DNA from: Corynebacterium sp. ACRPH
GTDB taxonomy: Bacteria > Actinomycetota > Actinomycetes > Mycobacteriales > Mycobacteriaceae
NCBI RefSeq assembly: GCF_022347285.1
Contig: NZ_JAKRND010000006.1
Coordinates: 85,652-149,651, forward strand
DNA: 64,000 nt
Reading direction: 5' to 3'
The notes beneath the pieces were generated by a model. It was not told the DNA's origin, made no database searches, and saw only the letters and a list, made by a program, of their open reading frames with translations. Below are positions 25,949 through 35,087 of the stretch, piece by piece. How positions within the stretch are numbered: position 1 is the stretch's first letter; every line of letters begins with the position of its first letter. A program made the position numbers and the translations under genes.

Positions 25949-26893
25949 TTAGGTGGTTACGTCCGCCCACACCGCCAGATGGTCAGTCCCTAGAATCCGC
26001 TTCGTGCCACCACCCAGGCACTCGCCAGTGGTCATGATGTGGTCCAGCCGAATCACCGGGAACACCGCCGGCCACGTTGGAGTATGCGCCAGGTGCCCTG
26101 TGCAGTCGCTGAGCTCGAAGTCGCGGTAGCGCGGGTGGCTGCGTGTTGCGTTGAAGTCCCCGGCCAGCACCAGGTGGCGCCGGGAGTTCGCCCACTCGCT
26201 GAGGTTCGCCAGGTCGCGCTCCCACGCCGGGCGGTCGTCCTTCGCCGGCGCCACTGCATGCACGCCCACGAACTCGCGGTTGCCGCCCAGCGGCGCATTC
26301 ACGCGCGGGGTCTGGAAGCGAGTGAGCCCACGGACCATGTTGCCGTGCGCCCCTGTTTTTTCTTTAAATGACGCCGACACGAGCGCCACAACATTATCCG
26401 CCCGATCGTTGCCAGGCCGCGGCGGGGTCATAGGAAGATAGCCGGTCTTGTCCGCCACGCTGGCGACTTCCTCCGCATTAGTCTCCAGGAGGAAAACCAC
26501 GTCCGGTTTGAGCTCGTCGATCACACGCGCAATCCGCTTATCGTCGGCCTTGCCCCAGTAGGTGTTCAGGGAAAATACGCGGGTGGGGTTGGTGGCGTCC
26601 GAAAAATTGGGCGCCGGTATACGCGGGACGATCAAGACCGCCAGCAGGGCCAGCACCGCGCACAGGGCGGCGCGACGCACCGAGTGGAGGATGCCGATGC
26701 CCGCTGCGGCGAGCACACCGGCAACCCACGCGCTGGCCTGCATTTCGGCCACGAAAGGCCAGCCGGCGGTGGGGTTTGCGGGCCAGAGGATACTGGACAT
26801 CCAGAAGATCGCCACGACCAGGGTGGCGATACAAAGGTTTCGGTTCACCCCGTGGTGCGGCGCCGGCAGAGAGAAAGAACGGCGTTGGTTCAT
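25949..26893 (-). CDS. Membrane-bound endonuclease/exonuclease/phosphatase family protein
   Basis: 314 residues. Three hydrophobic helices at the N-terminus (about 20-95) are followed by the EEP domain: FSLNTYWGKAD, VVFLLETN with the metal-binding Glu, LVLAGDFNATRSHPRYR (the DFNA motif), and LDHIMTTGE with GTDHLAVWADV, which carries the catalytic His. Family members cut phosphodiester or phosphomonoester bonds in nucleic acids, lipids or inositol phosphates. The active site would face the outside. The substrate is unknown. It lies between DUF3151 and FUSC in one operon. Confidence 0.82.
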   Translation of the reverse strand: MNQRRSFSLPAPHHGVNRNLCIATLVVAIFWMSSILWPANPTAGWPFVAEMQASAWVAGVLAAAGIGILHSVRRAALCAVLALLAVLIVPRIPAPNFSDATNPTRVFSLNTYWGKADDKRIARVIDELKPDVVFLLETNAEEVASVADKTGYLPMTPPRPGNDRADNVVALVSASFKEKTGAHGNMVRGLTRFQTPRVNAPLGGNREFVGVHAVAPAKDDRPAWERDLANLSEWANSRRHLVLAGDFNATRSHPRYRDFELSDCTGHLAHTPTWPAVFPVIRLDHIMTTGECLGGGTKRILGTDHLAVWADVTT

Positions 26894-26910
26894 TTCCGTT
26901 CAGGCACGGG

Positions 26911-27462
26911 TTAGCCCTCGACGGGCGGGGTGGCGCCGGGTTCGGTGATTGGCTTGGGCTCGGCCTTCTTGCCGGAGCCGTCCAGTCCCAGGGCTGGGGC
27001 TGCCGCCGGGTCGCAGTCGTGTAGCAGGTTCAGGCAGCGCACGACCTCATCGTCCTCGCCGAGGGCGCGGGCGGTCTGCACCAGCGCGCCGATGGCGCGC
27101 AGCACACCCTGGTTCGGCTCGTGGTTCCACGGGACCGGGCCGGTGCCGCGCCAACCATTGCCACGCAGGGCATCCAAGCCGCGGTGGTAGCCGGTGCGGG
27201 CGCAAGCGTAGGCCTGCACGGGCTGACCTTCGGCCAGCAGCACCTCGGCCAGGGCGGCCCATGCGCCGGAATCCTTCAGGTTCTCCGATACCGCGGCCTC
27301 CAGCGACTCGCGCGACTGCGCGGCACCGGCACCGGCACCGGCCGCACCCGCACCACCGGCAGCACCCTCCGCTGGAATGGAGCTTGCCAGCTCCTGCGGC
27401 AGGCGCACCTCCGGGTGCTCCGCGCCGAAGAGGTCTCGACTGTGACGAATCTGTTCTGTCAT
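26911..27462 (-). CDS. DUF3151 family protein
   Basis: 183 residues, soluble, Ala-rich. The core (AWAALAEVLLAEGQPVQAYACARTGYHRGLDALRGNGWRG-type region) and the position directly after fba match the actinobacterial DUF3151 family. Residues 35-50 are a Gly/Ala low-complexity insert. The function is unknown. The gap to fba is 14 bp, so co-expression with the aldolase is expected. Confidence 0.8.
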   Translation of the reverse strand: MTEQIRHSRDLFGAEHPEVRLPQELASSIPAEGAAGGAGAAGAGAGAAQSRESLEAAVSENLKDSGAWAALAEVLLAEGQPVQAYACARTGYHRGLDALRGNGWRGTGPVPWNHEPNQGVLRAIGALVQTARALGEDDEVVRCLNLLHDCDPAAAPALGLDGSGKKAEPKPITEPGATPPVEG

Positions 27463-27476
27463 CGTGCTAACGGAAC

Positions 27477-28511
27477 CTACTTAGCAACGGAAGTGCCAGC
27501 GGAGTGCAGGTCGTTGCAGGCCTCCACCACGCGGACGGACATGGCCTCCTCAGCCTGCTTCAGGTAGGAGCGCGGGTCATAAACCTTCTTGTTGCCGACC
27601 TCGCCGTCGATCTTCAGCACACCGTCGAAGTTGGTGAACATGTGGCGGGCAACCGGGTTGGTGAAGGCGTACTGGGTGTCCGTATCCACGTTCATCTTGA
27701 TCACGCCGTAACGCAGGGCCTCCTCGATCTTCTCCTTCTCGGAGCCGGAGCCACCGTGGAAGACGAAGTCGAACGGGTTGGAGCCCTCAGAAAGTCCCAG
27801 CTTCTTCTCTGCAACCTTTTGCCCCATGTCCAGAACCTCCGGGCGCAGCTTCACGTTGCCCGGCTTGTATACGCCGTGGACGTTGCCGAAGGTAGCGGCC
27901 AGCAGGTAGCGGCCGTGCTCGCCGGTGCCCAGAGCATCGACGGTCTTAGCGAAGTCCTCTTCGGTGGTGTACAGGTTAGCGCCGGCCTTGGCCTCCACGC
28001 CGTCTTCCTCGCCACCGACAACACCGATCTCCACCTCGAGGATGATGTTGGCCTTCTGCGCGTCAGCCAGCAGCCCCTTGGCGATCTCCAGGTTCTCGTC
28101 GATCGGGATAGCGGAGCCGTCCCACATGTGGGACTGGAACAGCGGGTTCTCGCCAGCCTCCACGCGCTTGCGAGAGATCTCCATCAGCGGGCGGACGTAC
28201 TCGTCCAGAACTTCCTTCTGGCAGTGGTCAGTGTGCAGAGCAACGTTCACGCCATAGTGCTTAGCAGCCTGGTGAGCAAACGCAGCCAGGGCCTCCGCAC
28301 CTGCAACCATGTTCTTCACGGCCAGACCGGAACCGAACTGGGCACCACCGGTGGAGAACTGGATGATGCCGTCGGACTCCGCATCCGCAAAGCCCTTCAG
28401 AGCAGCATTGATGGTCTCGGAAGAGGTGCAGTTAATCGCGGGGTATGCGAAGCCGTTCTCCTTCGCATTGTCCAGCATGTCGCGGTAGACGTCGGGGGTT
28501 GCAATAGGCAT
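27477..28511 (-). CDS. fba: Class II fructose-bisphosphate aldolase
   Basis: 344 residues. The zinc-binding HTDHCQKEVLDEYV, the ILEVEIGVVGGEEDG segment and the phosphate-binding FHGGSGSEKEKI are all in place. It cleaves fructose 1,6-bisphosphate in glycolysis and works in reverse in gluconeogenesis. It heads an operon with DUF3151, the phosphatase-family protein and FUSC. The upstream region 28512-28676 must hold its promoter; I could not fix it. Confidence 0.96.
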   Translation of the reverse strand: MPIATPDVYRDMLDNAKENGFAYPAINCTSSETINAALKGFADAESDGIIQFSTGGAQFGSGLAVKNMVAGAEALAAFAHQAAKHYGVNVALHTDHCQKEVLDEYVRPLMEISRKRVEAGENPLFQSHMWDGSAIPIDENLEIAKGLLADAQKANIILEVEIGVVGGEEDGVEAKAGANLYTTEEDFAKTVDALGTGEHGRYLLAATFGNVHGVYKPGNVKLRPEVLDMGQKVAEKKLGLSEGSNPFDFVFHGGSGSEKEKIEEALRYGVIKMNVDTDTQYAFTNPVARHMFTNFDGVLKIDGEVGNKKVYDPRSYLKQAEEAMSVRVVEACNDLHSAGTSVAK

Positions 28512-28676
28512 TTCGATGCTCCTTCAATTCCTCGGAATAGGGCAGGTAAGTCTCCGCCCACAATTATGCCCACAAATTCAACGCCGTGCAGTCACTCCGG
28601 CGAGCACTCCCCCTTATGCCCACGCACCCTCGTTGCACGCTGCCCGTCTCTTGCTACTCGCCCCACCACTCGAGCG

Positions 28677-30035
28677 TCACTGCGCTGCGATGGTACGCGC
28701 CGCCGCCTCCATCAGCATCCACCCGGAAAGCTGCACGGACAGATCCCGCTCCGCAATATCGGAACTCGCCACCGCCCCCGCAATCGTCGCGCCAACCAAA
28801 CCACCGGCCTGCGGCATCGTCGCATCCTTCGACCAGTCGGCAGAGAACACCGGCAGCCCATCAACCTCCAGCCGGAAACGCCACACCTGTTCGGCTGTCG
28901 CCAACACAATCCGCCGGGCTATGGCCACGGCCTCCGTGCCGTGCCGACCTGGCGTCGGCAAGCACTCAACAACAAGAGAAAGATAACGCGCAAGAATGCC
29001 ATTAAACAGTCCGCCGTCACCACCCGCAGTGCGAGCATTGAGCGCACCATCGCGGTCGGCAAGATGCACCTCGATCGCGCGGAGCAGGCCATGGATGCGG
29101 GTTATTTCTTTGACGCCCACATCTGAAACCGTGCGATCCTCCACCCCAGCCGCACGCCTGCGCGCGAGGGCGAGCTCCACGCATGCGCCGAGCATCACGC
29201 CCTGACAATACGGATGCACCGCCGTGACGGGCTCCGGGCCGGCCATCCGCATGTGGATACCGTCCATGACCAGGCCGTCTTCGTTAATGAGGTTGTCGAA
29301 GGTCCAGTTGATCAGGCGCTCCGCCGTCTCTATATCGCCATTGCGGGCGGCCAGGATGGCGGCGGGGCCGTTGGTGGGGACGTTGTAGAAAGTCTCCTGC
29401 GTGCGCCACGGCAGCACACCTGTGAGGCTATCCACGCCCTCGAAAATGTTCTCCACCAGGGGTTCCAGCTCGCGGGGCGTGCCAAGTTTTGCCTGGATCT
29501 TCGGGGTGTTCGCCACCCGCTGCAGGGCCAGGGCCAGCCACGCTTTGTCGTCGTAGTAGTGGTTGGCGGTCAGGGGGCGAAGGTTGCGGATGCGCATGGC
29601 GCGGAGGTGGCGGCGGATGGCAAAAATCCGGGAGTGGGTGGGGCGGCGGATGGCGGCATCGATGAGGTTGTCGATGTAATGAGCTTGCCACCAGTAGTGC
29701 CAGCGGACGAACATCCGGTCGCGAGTGGTCGGCGGCCAGGCGATAACCCCCAGCGTGGTGCGCGGGATGCCCCAGAGGCGGCTGGCGTGGCGCTCGTGAA
29801 CCGCCTGATAGGAGAGGTCCGCGCGGTGATCCCAGCGCTCGATGAGCTCCTGGTTGGGGTTGGGGGCTTCTGCTGGCGAGGCTTCGGCGACCTCAGCTTG
29901 CCCGGCCCGTCCGGCAGACTCAGCCCGCTCAGCCGCCCCCTCCGCAAATTCCTGCGGCGCCACAGAAATGTCTCCTACCTGCGACGACTTGCTACCCTGC
30001 TTCTTTTTGCCGGGAAGATTAAACACTCTGCACAC
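28677..30035 (-). CDS. Glycoside hydrolase family 76 protein
   Basis: 452 residues from GTG 30035 (GTG at 30026 also possible, better spaced from GAGG). The first 60 residues are low-complexity; the rest is an alpha/alpha-barrel. The paired Asp of the GH76 active site appears in ANHYYDDKAWLALAL. Further conserved parts are IDNLIDAA, VPTNGPAAILAARNGD and a Gly-rich FNGILARYLSLV. Family members are endo-alpha-1,6-mannanases; in corynebacteria the likely substrates are envelope mannans, but there is no signal peptide, so the protein appears cytoplasmic. Confidence 0.8.
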   Translation of the reverse strand: MCRVFNLPGKKKQGSKSSQVGDISVAPQEFAEGAAERAESAGRAGQAEVAEASPAEAPNPNQELIERWDHRADLSYQAVHERHASRLWGIPRTTLGVIAWPPTTRDRMFVRWHYWWQAHYIDNLIDAAIRRPTHSRIFAIRRHLRAMRIRNLRPLTANHYYDDKAWLALALQRVANTPKIQAKLGTPRELEPLVENIFEGVDSLTGVLPWRTQETFYNVPTNGPAAILAARNGDIETAERLINWTFDNLINEDGLVMDGIHMRMAGPEPVTAVHPYCQGVMLGACVELALARRRAAGVEDRTVSDVGVKEITRIHGLLRAIEVHLADRDGALNARTAGGDGGLFNGILARYLSLVVECLPTPGRHGTEAVAIARRIVLATAEQVWRFRLEVDGLPVFSADWSKDATMPQAGGLVGATIAGAVASSDIAERDLSVQLSGWMLMEAAARTIAAQ

Positions 30036-30340
30036 CTCACTCGGTTGTAGCGCTCTGCAGAACAGTCTAGCCCTCCCCCGGAATCCCGCCGCCCAGCAGT
30101 CAAATGTCGCAAAACTTGCAATTTGTTAATGCAGATAATTTCCACTTATGTAAACTTGCAGTTCAGAGCGTTTTTGCAACTCGGAGCCCAGTCCCCGATT
30201 TCACGAATTACCACTTTTCCGACACTTACGGGAAACACAGCCCGCAGAGCAGCAAAACCGAGCCCCACCTGCCAGGCCCATGACATCCCCACCCTCCAGG
30301 CCTGGGGACACCTCAACTACCAGGCCTGGGGCATCCCCAA
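30036..30340. other. Intergenic region between the GH76 gene and trmH
   Basis: No gene seen. It holds the upstream region of the leftward GH76 gene, an AT-richer stretch at 30105-30175, and the tandem repeat starting at 30272. Confidence 0.5.
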
Positions 30341-30367
30341 CTACCAGGCCTGGGACAGGTCCGCATG
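30272..30367. repeat. Four tandem 24-bp repeats running into the 3' end of trmH
   Basis: Units start at 30272, 30296, 30320 and 30344. Units 2-4 share the palindromic core CCAGGCCTGG; unit 1 has CCAGGCCCAT. The middle parts (CATCCCCAACTA and CACCTCAACTA types) are similar. The trmH stop codon (30341-30343) is at the end of unit 3, and unit 4 encodes the last residues (SQAW). Confidence 0.75.
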
Positions 30368-31024
30368 CTGGCGGATCCACGCATGCATCGCAATCCCCGC
30401 CGCCACACCAGCGTTAATGGACCGAGTCGAACCAAACTGAGCAATAGAGACCGTCATCCGCGCAGCATCCTGCGCCTCCTGGGTCACACCCGGCCCTTCC
30501 TGGCCAAACAGCAGCAGGCACCGCTCCGGCAGCTCCGCGGTTTCCAGAGGCACGCACCCCGGGGTGTTATCCACCGCCACCACAACTAGCCCTTCCCGGG
30601 CGGCGAATTCCAGCACCTCCCCCACCGTCGCATGGTGCTGTAAGTGCTGGTAACGGTCGGTGACCATCGCCCCGCGTCGGTTCCAGCGCCGCCGCCCAAC
30701 AATGTGCACGGTATCCACCGCGAAGGCATTCGCAGTGCGCACGACGGTGCCAATGTTCGAGTCGTTTTCGAAGTTCTCAATGGCAATGTGCAGCGCATGC
30801 CGACGGGTATCAATATCCGCTATGATCGCGGACTGCTTCCAGTACCGGTAAGCATCCACCACGTTGCGCGTATCCCCGGCATCCAGCAGCTCGGGGTCGA
30901 AGCGCGGATCCGTCGGGCGGGGCTGGTCGGGGTGTTCTTCTTCCCAGCTGCGCACCCCTCGGGGGTGCTCCAGCCACTCCGTCGGTCCGGGTTTATCGTG
31001 TGATTCGGGGGAGGTGGGCGTCAT
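30341..31024 (-). CDS. TrmH/SpoU family RNA 2'-O-methyltransferase
   Basis: 227 residues from the ATG at 31024; the preceding in-frame TTG is unlikely to be used. The SPOUT knot motifs are present: motif 1 ENFENDSNIGTVVRTANAF with the catalytic Arg, motif 2 LLLFGQEGPGVTQ, motif 3 TRSINAGVAAGIAMHAWI. It methylates ribose in tRNA or rRNA with SAM; the target nucleotide cannot be told. It follows pyrE by 9 bp and is the last gene of that operon. Its C-terminus is built from tandem-repeat DNA. Confidence 0.88.
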   Translation of the reverse strand: MTPTSPESHDKPGPTEWLEHPRGVRSWEEEHPDQPRPTDPRFDPELLDAGDTRNVVDAYRYWKQSAIIADIDTRRHALHIAIENFENDSNIGTVVRTANAFAVDTVHIVGRRRWNRRGAMVTDRYQHLQHHATVGEVLEFAAREGLVVVAVDNTPGCVPLETAELPERCLLLFGQEGPGVTQEAQDAARMTVSIAQFGSTRSINAGVAAGIAMHAWIRQHADLSQAW

Positions 31025-31033
31025 CAAAAATAC

Positions 31034-31600
31034 CTAGGAAAGCCCCAGGTCGGACAGGCCCAGCAGCGAGCGGTACTCGACTCCCTCGGCCTCAATAACA
31101 TCCTTAGCGCCAGTCGCGCGATCCACGACGGTGGCCACGCCAACGACGGTTGCACCAGCCTCGCGAGCGGCAGCGACAGCAGTCAGCGGGGAGTTGCCCG
31201 TGGTGGTCGTGTCCTCGACGATAAGCACCCGCTTGCCCTCAATGTCCGGGCCTTCGATGCGGCGCTGCATGCCGTGCTTCTTGGCTTCCTTGCGCACGAC
31301 GAAGGCGTCGATGGTGCGCCCGGCAGCCTCGCCAGCGCCAGCCGACTCCGCGTGCATGATCGCCGTCGCCACCGGGTCCGCGCCCAGGGTCAGTCCGCCG
31401 ACGTGCGCGTAGTCCCAGTCGGAGGTCAGCTCGCGCAGCAGCTCGCCAATCAGCGGAGATGCCTCGTGGTGCAGGGTCGCGCGGCGCAGGTCGACGTAGT
31501 AGTCGGCCTCCTTGCCGGAGGACAGGGTCACGCGCCCGTGCACCACTGCCAGCTCCTTGACGAGCTCGGCGAGGCGCTGCTTCTTGGCTTCATCGATCAT
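31034..31600 (-). CDS. pyrE: Orotate phosphoribosyltransferase
   Basis: 188 residues. The PRPP-binding motif VLIVEDTTTTGNSPLTAV is clear, and the N-terminal HGRVTLSSGKEADYYVDLR and RKEAKKHG segments match OPRT. It converts orotate and PRPP to OMP in pyrimidine synthesis. It lies between the acidic membrane protein (17-bp gap) and trmH. Confidence 0.96.
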   Translation of the reverse strand: MIDEAKKQRLAELVKELAVVHGRVTLSSGKEADYYVDLRRATLHHEASPLIGELLRELTSDWDYAHVGGLTLGADPVATAIMHAESAGAGEAAGRTIDAFVVRKEAKKHGMQRRIEGPDIEGKRVLIVEDTTTTGNSPLTAVAAAREAGATVVGVATVVDRATGAKDVIEAEGVEYRSLLGLSDLGLS

Positions 31601-31617
31601 TGCGGTTGCTCCTTTTG

Positions 31618-33363
31618 TTATTGCTGGTCGTCTTCGACGACCTCGCCGTCGACGGTTTCGTACTCGATCGGTTCGATGGGTTCAGGGCGGCCGTGGCGTG
31701 CCTCTGGCGCGCGATGACGCCCACCGCTCCGCCGACGCTGCGTCACAGGAGACAGGCGCACTGCAGTGGACTTGGTCTCCTCAAACTCCTCGAAAATAGT
31801 GGCCTCTTCCGCCTCGACGCGGATGACCTGCGCATATTGCGAGTTGTGCGAGCTCATGTGCTCGGGATCCTCGCCCAGGCGCGGGATGCCTCCGTCGCGG
31901 CGACGTCGCCGTCCCGCGTGGAGGTCGTCATCCTCCGCGGGGTCGTCGTAGTCCCCCACGGCGAAGCTTTCGAAGCTATCCGGGTCTCCGCCTTCCCAGC
32001 GTGTGTGCGTGCGAGAGGGGAAGGTCACCGGCTCGGCGGGGCGGGTGATGTCGGGCCGCTCCAGGTTCGGCACTTCCGCGTGCGCGGCGGCTTCTTCGGT
32101 GCGGACAGTGTTGTCTTGCGCGGGGTTGAACTCTGCGGCGGCTGAGGCTGTGCCGTCGCTACCTTCGGCATTAGTATCGGCAGCGTCATCGGGCACGGCC
32201 CGCAGGTGTGCTGCGCGGCGGGAGCAGGCCTCGGCGGCTTGTTCCTCGATCTCCTCCTGGTTCACCGGGTCGGCGGTGTACACCTGCAGCGGACCGCCCG
32301 GCAGGGGACGCAACTGGTCGGCAGACAGCATCTCCAACGGCGCGCTGGTCTGCGCCGGGGGCAGCACCATCGCTGCATCCACCAGGGAGCGCAGCCGCGG
32401 CAGAATCTTCTGCCACACGTGGAAGTCGAGCTTGCGGGAGATCCGCACGACCGTCCAGTTCTGTCCCCACGCAACGTCGCGCGCGACCTGCGAAAGCGCA
32501 GCCAGGGAGTCCTCCACGCGAGCGTCCAGCATGCGGTCCAGCGCGCGGACGTCGGTGGTGTACGCGGCGAACGGAGGCTGGTCCAGCAAGTCGGTGCGGC
32601 GCATGCCAGCGGGCTGGGCAGCATCGACGGAATACAGTACTTGAACTGGTGATTCTTCCACTCGGCGCATGGCCATCAGAGTGGATGATCCCACGTCTCC
32701 GATGTGCACCTGGTGCCCGTCGACGAAGCCGCTGACAACCTCGCGCAGCGTCGGCACCCCGCGCCGCTGATCCCCCAGGACGGTGATGGGCCAGTCGCGC
32801 GCGACTTCGCTGTCTTCCTTCGTGTACTCGAAGCCGTTGTCGGCCGCCCATTGGCGACGCCGCCTGCGGGGAAAACCGAAAGCCGCCATTGCTGACGCGG
32901 GCCCGGACGCAGGCGCAGCCGCAGGCGTGGGGGTAACGGCGCTTTCCTCCCCCTCTGCAGGCTCATCGTCGGGCCAATCCTCCGATGGTTCCTCTGCCCA
33001 ATCCTCTGCGGGGCTTTCACCTAGTCCATCGCCTGCACTATCGGCCTGGTACTCGTCCGCGTCATCCTCGTAGTCGGAGTCTTCGCCGGACTCATAATCA
33101 TCCCCGGACCACGAGTCGAACTGCGGGCCATCCCATCCTGCGGACCATTCTTCGTCGTCCGCCTCGGACCACTCGCCGTCCTCCTCCGATTCAGACCACT
33201 CGTAGTCCTCATCCGAGGACCAGTCCGCGGCTCCGTCAGCGTTCCCCCCGCCATACTCGTCGGTTCCGTTGGCCGCGTCGCGATCTTTTGCGCGCAGCAG
33301 TAACCACACGGCAAGGCCCAACAGGGCCAAGCCGAGGATTAACGCGAGCATGGAACCGACCAT
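31618..33363 (-). CDS. Membrane-anchored protein with highly acidic region, unknown function
   Basis: 581 residues. A single N-terminal helix (LALILGLALLGLAVWLLLRA) is followed by about 130 residues extremely rich in Asp, Glu, Trp and Ser (repeats like EDGEWSEADDEEWSAGW). A folded domain of about 230 residues follows (FGFPRRRRRQWAADNGFEY ... IPRKLDFHVWQKILPRL region), then a disordered tail with basic patches (RRRRDGG, RRRSGGRHRAPEARHG). I recognise this arrangement from corynebacterial genomes next to pyrE but know no function. gcvH ends 11 bp upstream, so gcvH-this gene-pyrE-trmH may be one transcript. Confidence 0.7.
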   Translation of the reverse strand: MVGSMLALILGLALLGLAVWLLLRAKDRDAANGTDEYGGGNADGAADWSSDEDYEWSESEEDGEWSEADDEEWSAGWDGPQFDSWSGDDYESGEDSDYEDDADEYQADSAGDGLGESPAEDWAEEPSEDWPDDEPAEGEESAVTPTPAAAPASGPASAMAAFGFPRRRRRQWAADNGFEYTKEDSEVARDWPITVLGDQRRGVPTLREVVSGFVDGHQVHIGDVGSSTLMAMRRVEESPVQVLYSVDAAQPAGMRRTDLLDQPPFAAYTTDVRALDRMLDARVEDSLAALSQVARDVAWGQNWTVVRISRKLDFHVWQKILPRLRSLVDAAMVLPPAQTSAPLEMLSADQLRPLPGGPLQVYTADPVNQEEIEEQAAEACSRRAAHLRAVPDDAADTNAEGSDGTASAAAEFNPAQDNTVRTEEAAAHAEVPNLERPDITRPAEPVTFPSRTHTRWEGGDPDSFESFAVGDYDDPAEDDDLHAGRRRRRDGGIPRLGEDPEHMSSHNSQYAQVIRVEAEEATIFEEFEETKSTAVRLSPVTQRRRSGGRHRAPEARHGRPEPIEPIEYETVDGEVVEDDQQ

Positions 33364-33374
33364 AGGGTCTTGTA

Positions 33375-33758
33375 TTACTCGTTAGCCGCCAGGTAAGCCT
33401 CAGCGTCCATCAGCTCGCCAGCTTCGGTCACCTTGACCTCGTACAGCCAGCCCTCGCCGTAGGGGTCCTCGTTGACCAGCCCAGCGTTGTCCTCCAGCTC
33501 CTCGTTCACGGCCACGATCTCGCCGGAGACCGGTGCGTAGATGTCGGAAACGGACTTGGTGGACTCAACCTCGCCGAAAGCCTCGCCGGCCTCGACCTCG
33601 GAGCCAACCTCCGGCAGCTCGACGAACACGATGTCGCCCAGTGCCTCAGCAGCGATGTGGGTAATACCCACGCGCACGGTCTCTCCCTCCACCACGGCGG
33701 AGGTGTTAACCCACTCGTGCTCCTCGGAGTACAGGAAATCGGTTGGCAGTGCGGACAT
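33375..33758 (-). CDS. gcvH: Glycine cleavage system H protein
   Basis: 127 residues from the ATG at 33758, which has AAGGAG nine bases upstream; a longer in-frame start at 33800 is not needed. The lipoyl lysine is Lys68 in [17 protein letters not shown] protein shuttles the aminomethyl group between the P, T and L proteins. It is separated from gcvT and gcvP by the QorR-like pair, so it is not in the same operon. Confidence 0.96.
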   Translation of the reverse strand: MSALPTDFLYSEEHEWVNTSAVVEGETVRVGITHIAAEALGDIVFVELPEVGSEVEAGEAFGEVESTKSVSDIYAPVSGEIVAVNEELEDNAGLVNEDPYGEGWLYEVKVTEAGELMDAEAYLAANE

Positions 33759-33934
33759 GTGTGTTGGCTCCTTAGCGTAGTTAGCTTCGCAGGTGGGCAC
33801 TCGGTTGAATCCGCTGGTCAGAGGCCAGCTGCGACGGCCGAGCGCCTAGTCAGAAAACTTTGACTCACCTGGGTACCTTACACGAATGACGCGAGCTCTA
33901 AGCCACCCTAGTTTTTGCACCCGTGCCCCAGTAG

Positions 33935-34846
33935 TTACCTCCACACGAGCACCTGGCGGCCACGGATACCTGGAGTTGCCAGTCGCTCCCATGCCCGTAG
34001 GTATTCCAGTTCAGCGTCGTAGGTACGATCCACGCGTGGAATCAATGCCCCGTCGTTAACGAGGTCCACCAGATGCGCGAGCGCATCGGGGTCGGAGTGG
34101 ACGTGGACGGATCGCGAAGTGATTGCGCGCGGTGCATCCACCGGGAAAGCAGGTAGCACGCCGACGTAGTTGCCGTTATCCGCAATAACCGGCAGGACCA
34201 CATCGGGGATAGTGGCAGCATCGAGCACCGCACCTACCTGAAAGCCACTACTTATGAGGTGCTCGAGAGAAGTGACAAGGTGCGCACCGCGCTTTTCCAC
34301 GAACTGACGGTCTTCTTCCCTAGCTAGGCCGTAAACGCGACCCCACTTTCCCGAGGCCTTAGCCAGCTCGAGAGCGTAACCTCCAACGGCGCCCGCTGCA
34401 CCGGTGATGAGGAGATCCCGGCTTGCTGGCTCATCCAGCAATTCCAAAAACTGCAAAGCCGTGAGGCCATTGAGTGGGATCGTTGCTGCGTCGACGAAAG
34501 AAATGTTGTCGGGCATCAGGGCTAGCTGGTCCGCGTTGACGTTGATGTACTGGGAATGCGCAGCCAGCGGGCTACCAATATTGGGAGTTAAGCCGATGAC
34601 TTTGGAACCCGGGAGAATCGAAGAGGGTGTGGACTCGGCAACTACTCCGGAAAATTCCCAGCCCAATCCGAAATCACCCTGAAGACCAAATGCCGCCCTG
34701 CCGTCTGCAGATGGGGACAACGCATCGACAGGATTGACGGTGGAGGCGAAAACCTGAACGAGTATCTCGTTCTGTGCAGGGCGTGGAATATCACGGTCGA
34801 CCAGCTGTGGTTCAGGGGTGCTTGGGACAGAGATGATTGCCTTCAT
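33935..34846 (-). CDS. NADPH:quinone-type oxidoreductase (zinc-less MDR family)
   Basis: 303 residues from the ATG at 34846, with AAAGGAA upstream. MDR fold: substrate-side domain (ILVQVFASTVNPVDA), then the NADPH site LITGAAGAVGGYALELAKASG. No zinc-binding Cys cluster is seen. It lies divergently from a single-cysteine HxlR regulator. The same pairing in C. glutamicum is qorR-qor2, where the regulator responds to diamide and other oxidants; a similar quinone or electrophile detoxification role is inferred here. Confidence 0.85.
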   Translation of the reverse strand: MKAIISVPSTPEPQLVDRDIPRPAQNEILVQVFASTVNPVDALSPSADGRAAFGLQGDFGLGWEFSGVVAESTPSSILPGSKVIGLTPNIGSPLAAHSQYINVNADQLALMPDNISFVDAATIPLNGLTALQFLELLDEPASRDLLITGAAGAVGGYALELAKASGKWGRVYGLAREEDRQFVEKRGAHLVTSLEHLISSGFQVGAVLDAATIPDVVLPVIADNGNYVGVLPAFPVDAPRAITSRSVHVHSDPDALAHLVDLVNDGALIPRVDRTYDAELEYLRAWERLATPGIRGRQVLVWR

Positions 34847-34991
34847 GGGGAATTTCCTTTCTATAGCGGGGTGTACACACGCCACGTGCGCACACGAATC
34901 GGCACACGCCATCTCGAAAAACGAAACCGACCTATACAGTCGAATTTCTTCGCGGCGGACAAACTCACCATATGATTGCTACTCTCTTTTG

Positions 34992-35003
34992 GTAAGTACT
35001 TAC
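34992..35003. promoter_or_regulatory. Palindrome, candidate operator of the HxlR regulator
   Basis: GTAAGTACTTAC is a perfect 12-bp palindrome in the 241-bp region between the oxidoreductase and the HxlR gene, in an AT-rich stretch. DUF24/HxlR regulators bind such sites between themselves and their target. Confidence 0.5.
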
Positions 35004-35087
35004 TTCAAAGTCGGGTCCGCACCCGCTAGTAGGTTTCCTGTTCACGCCACTCAAATGGCCTGAAGACAATCTCCGGAGGATCCCCCA

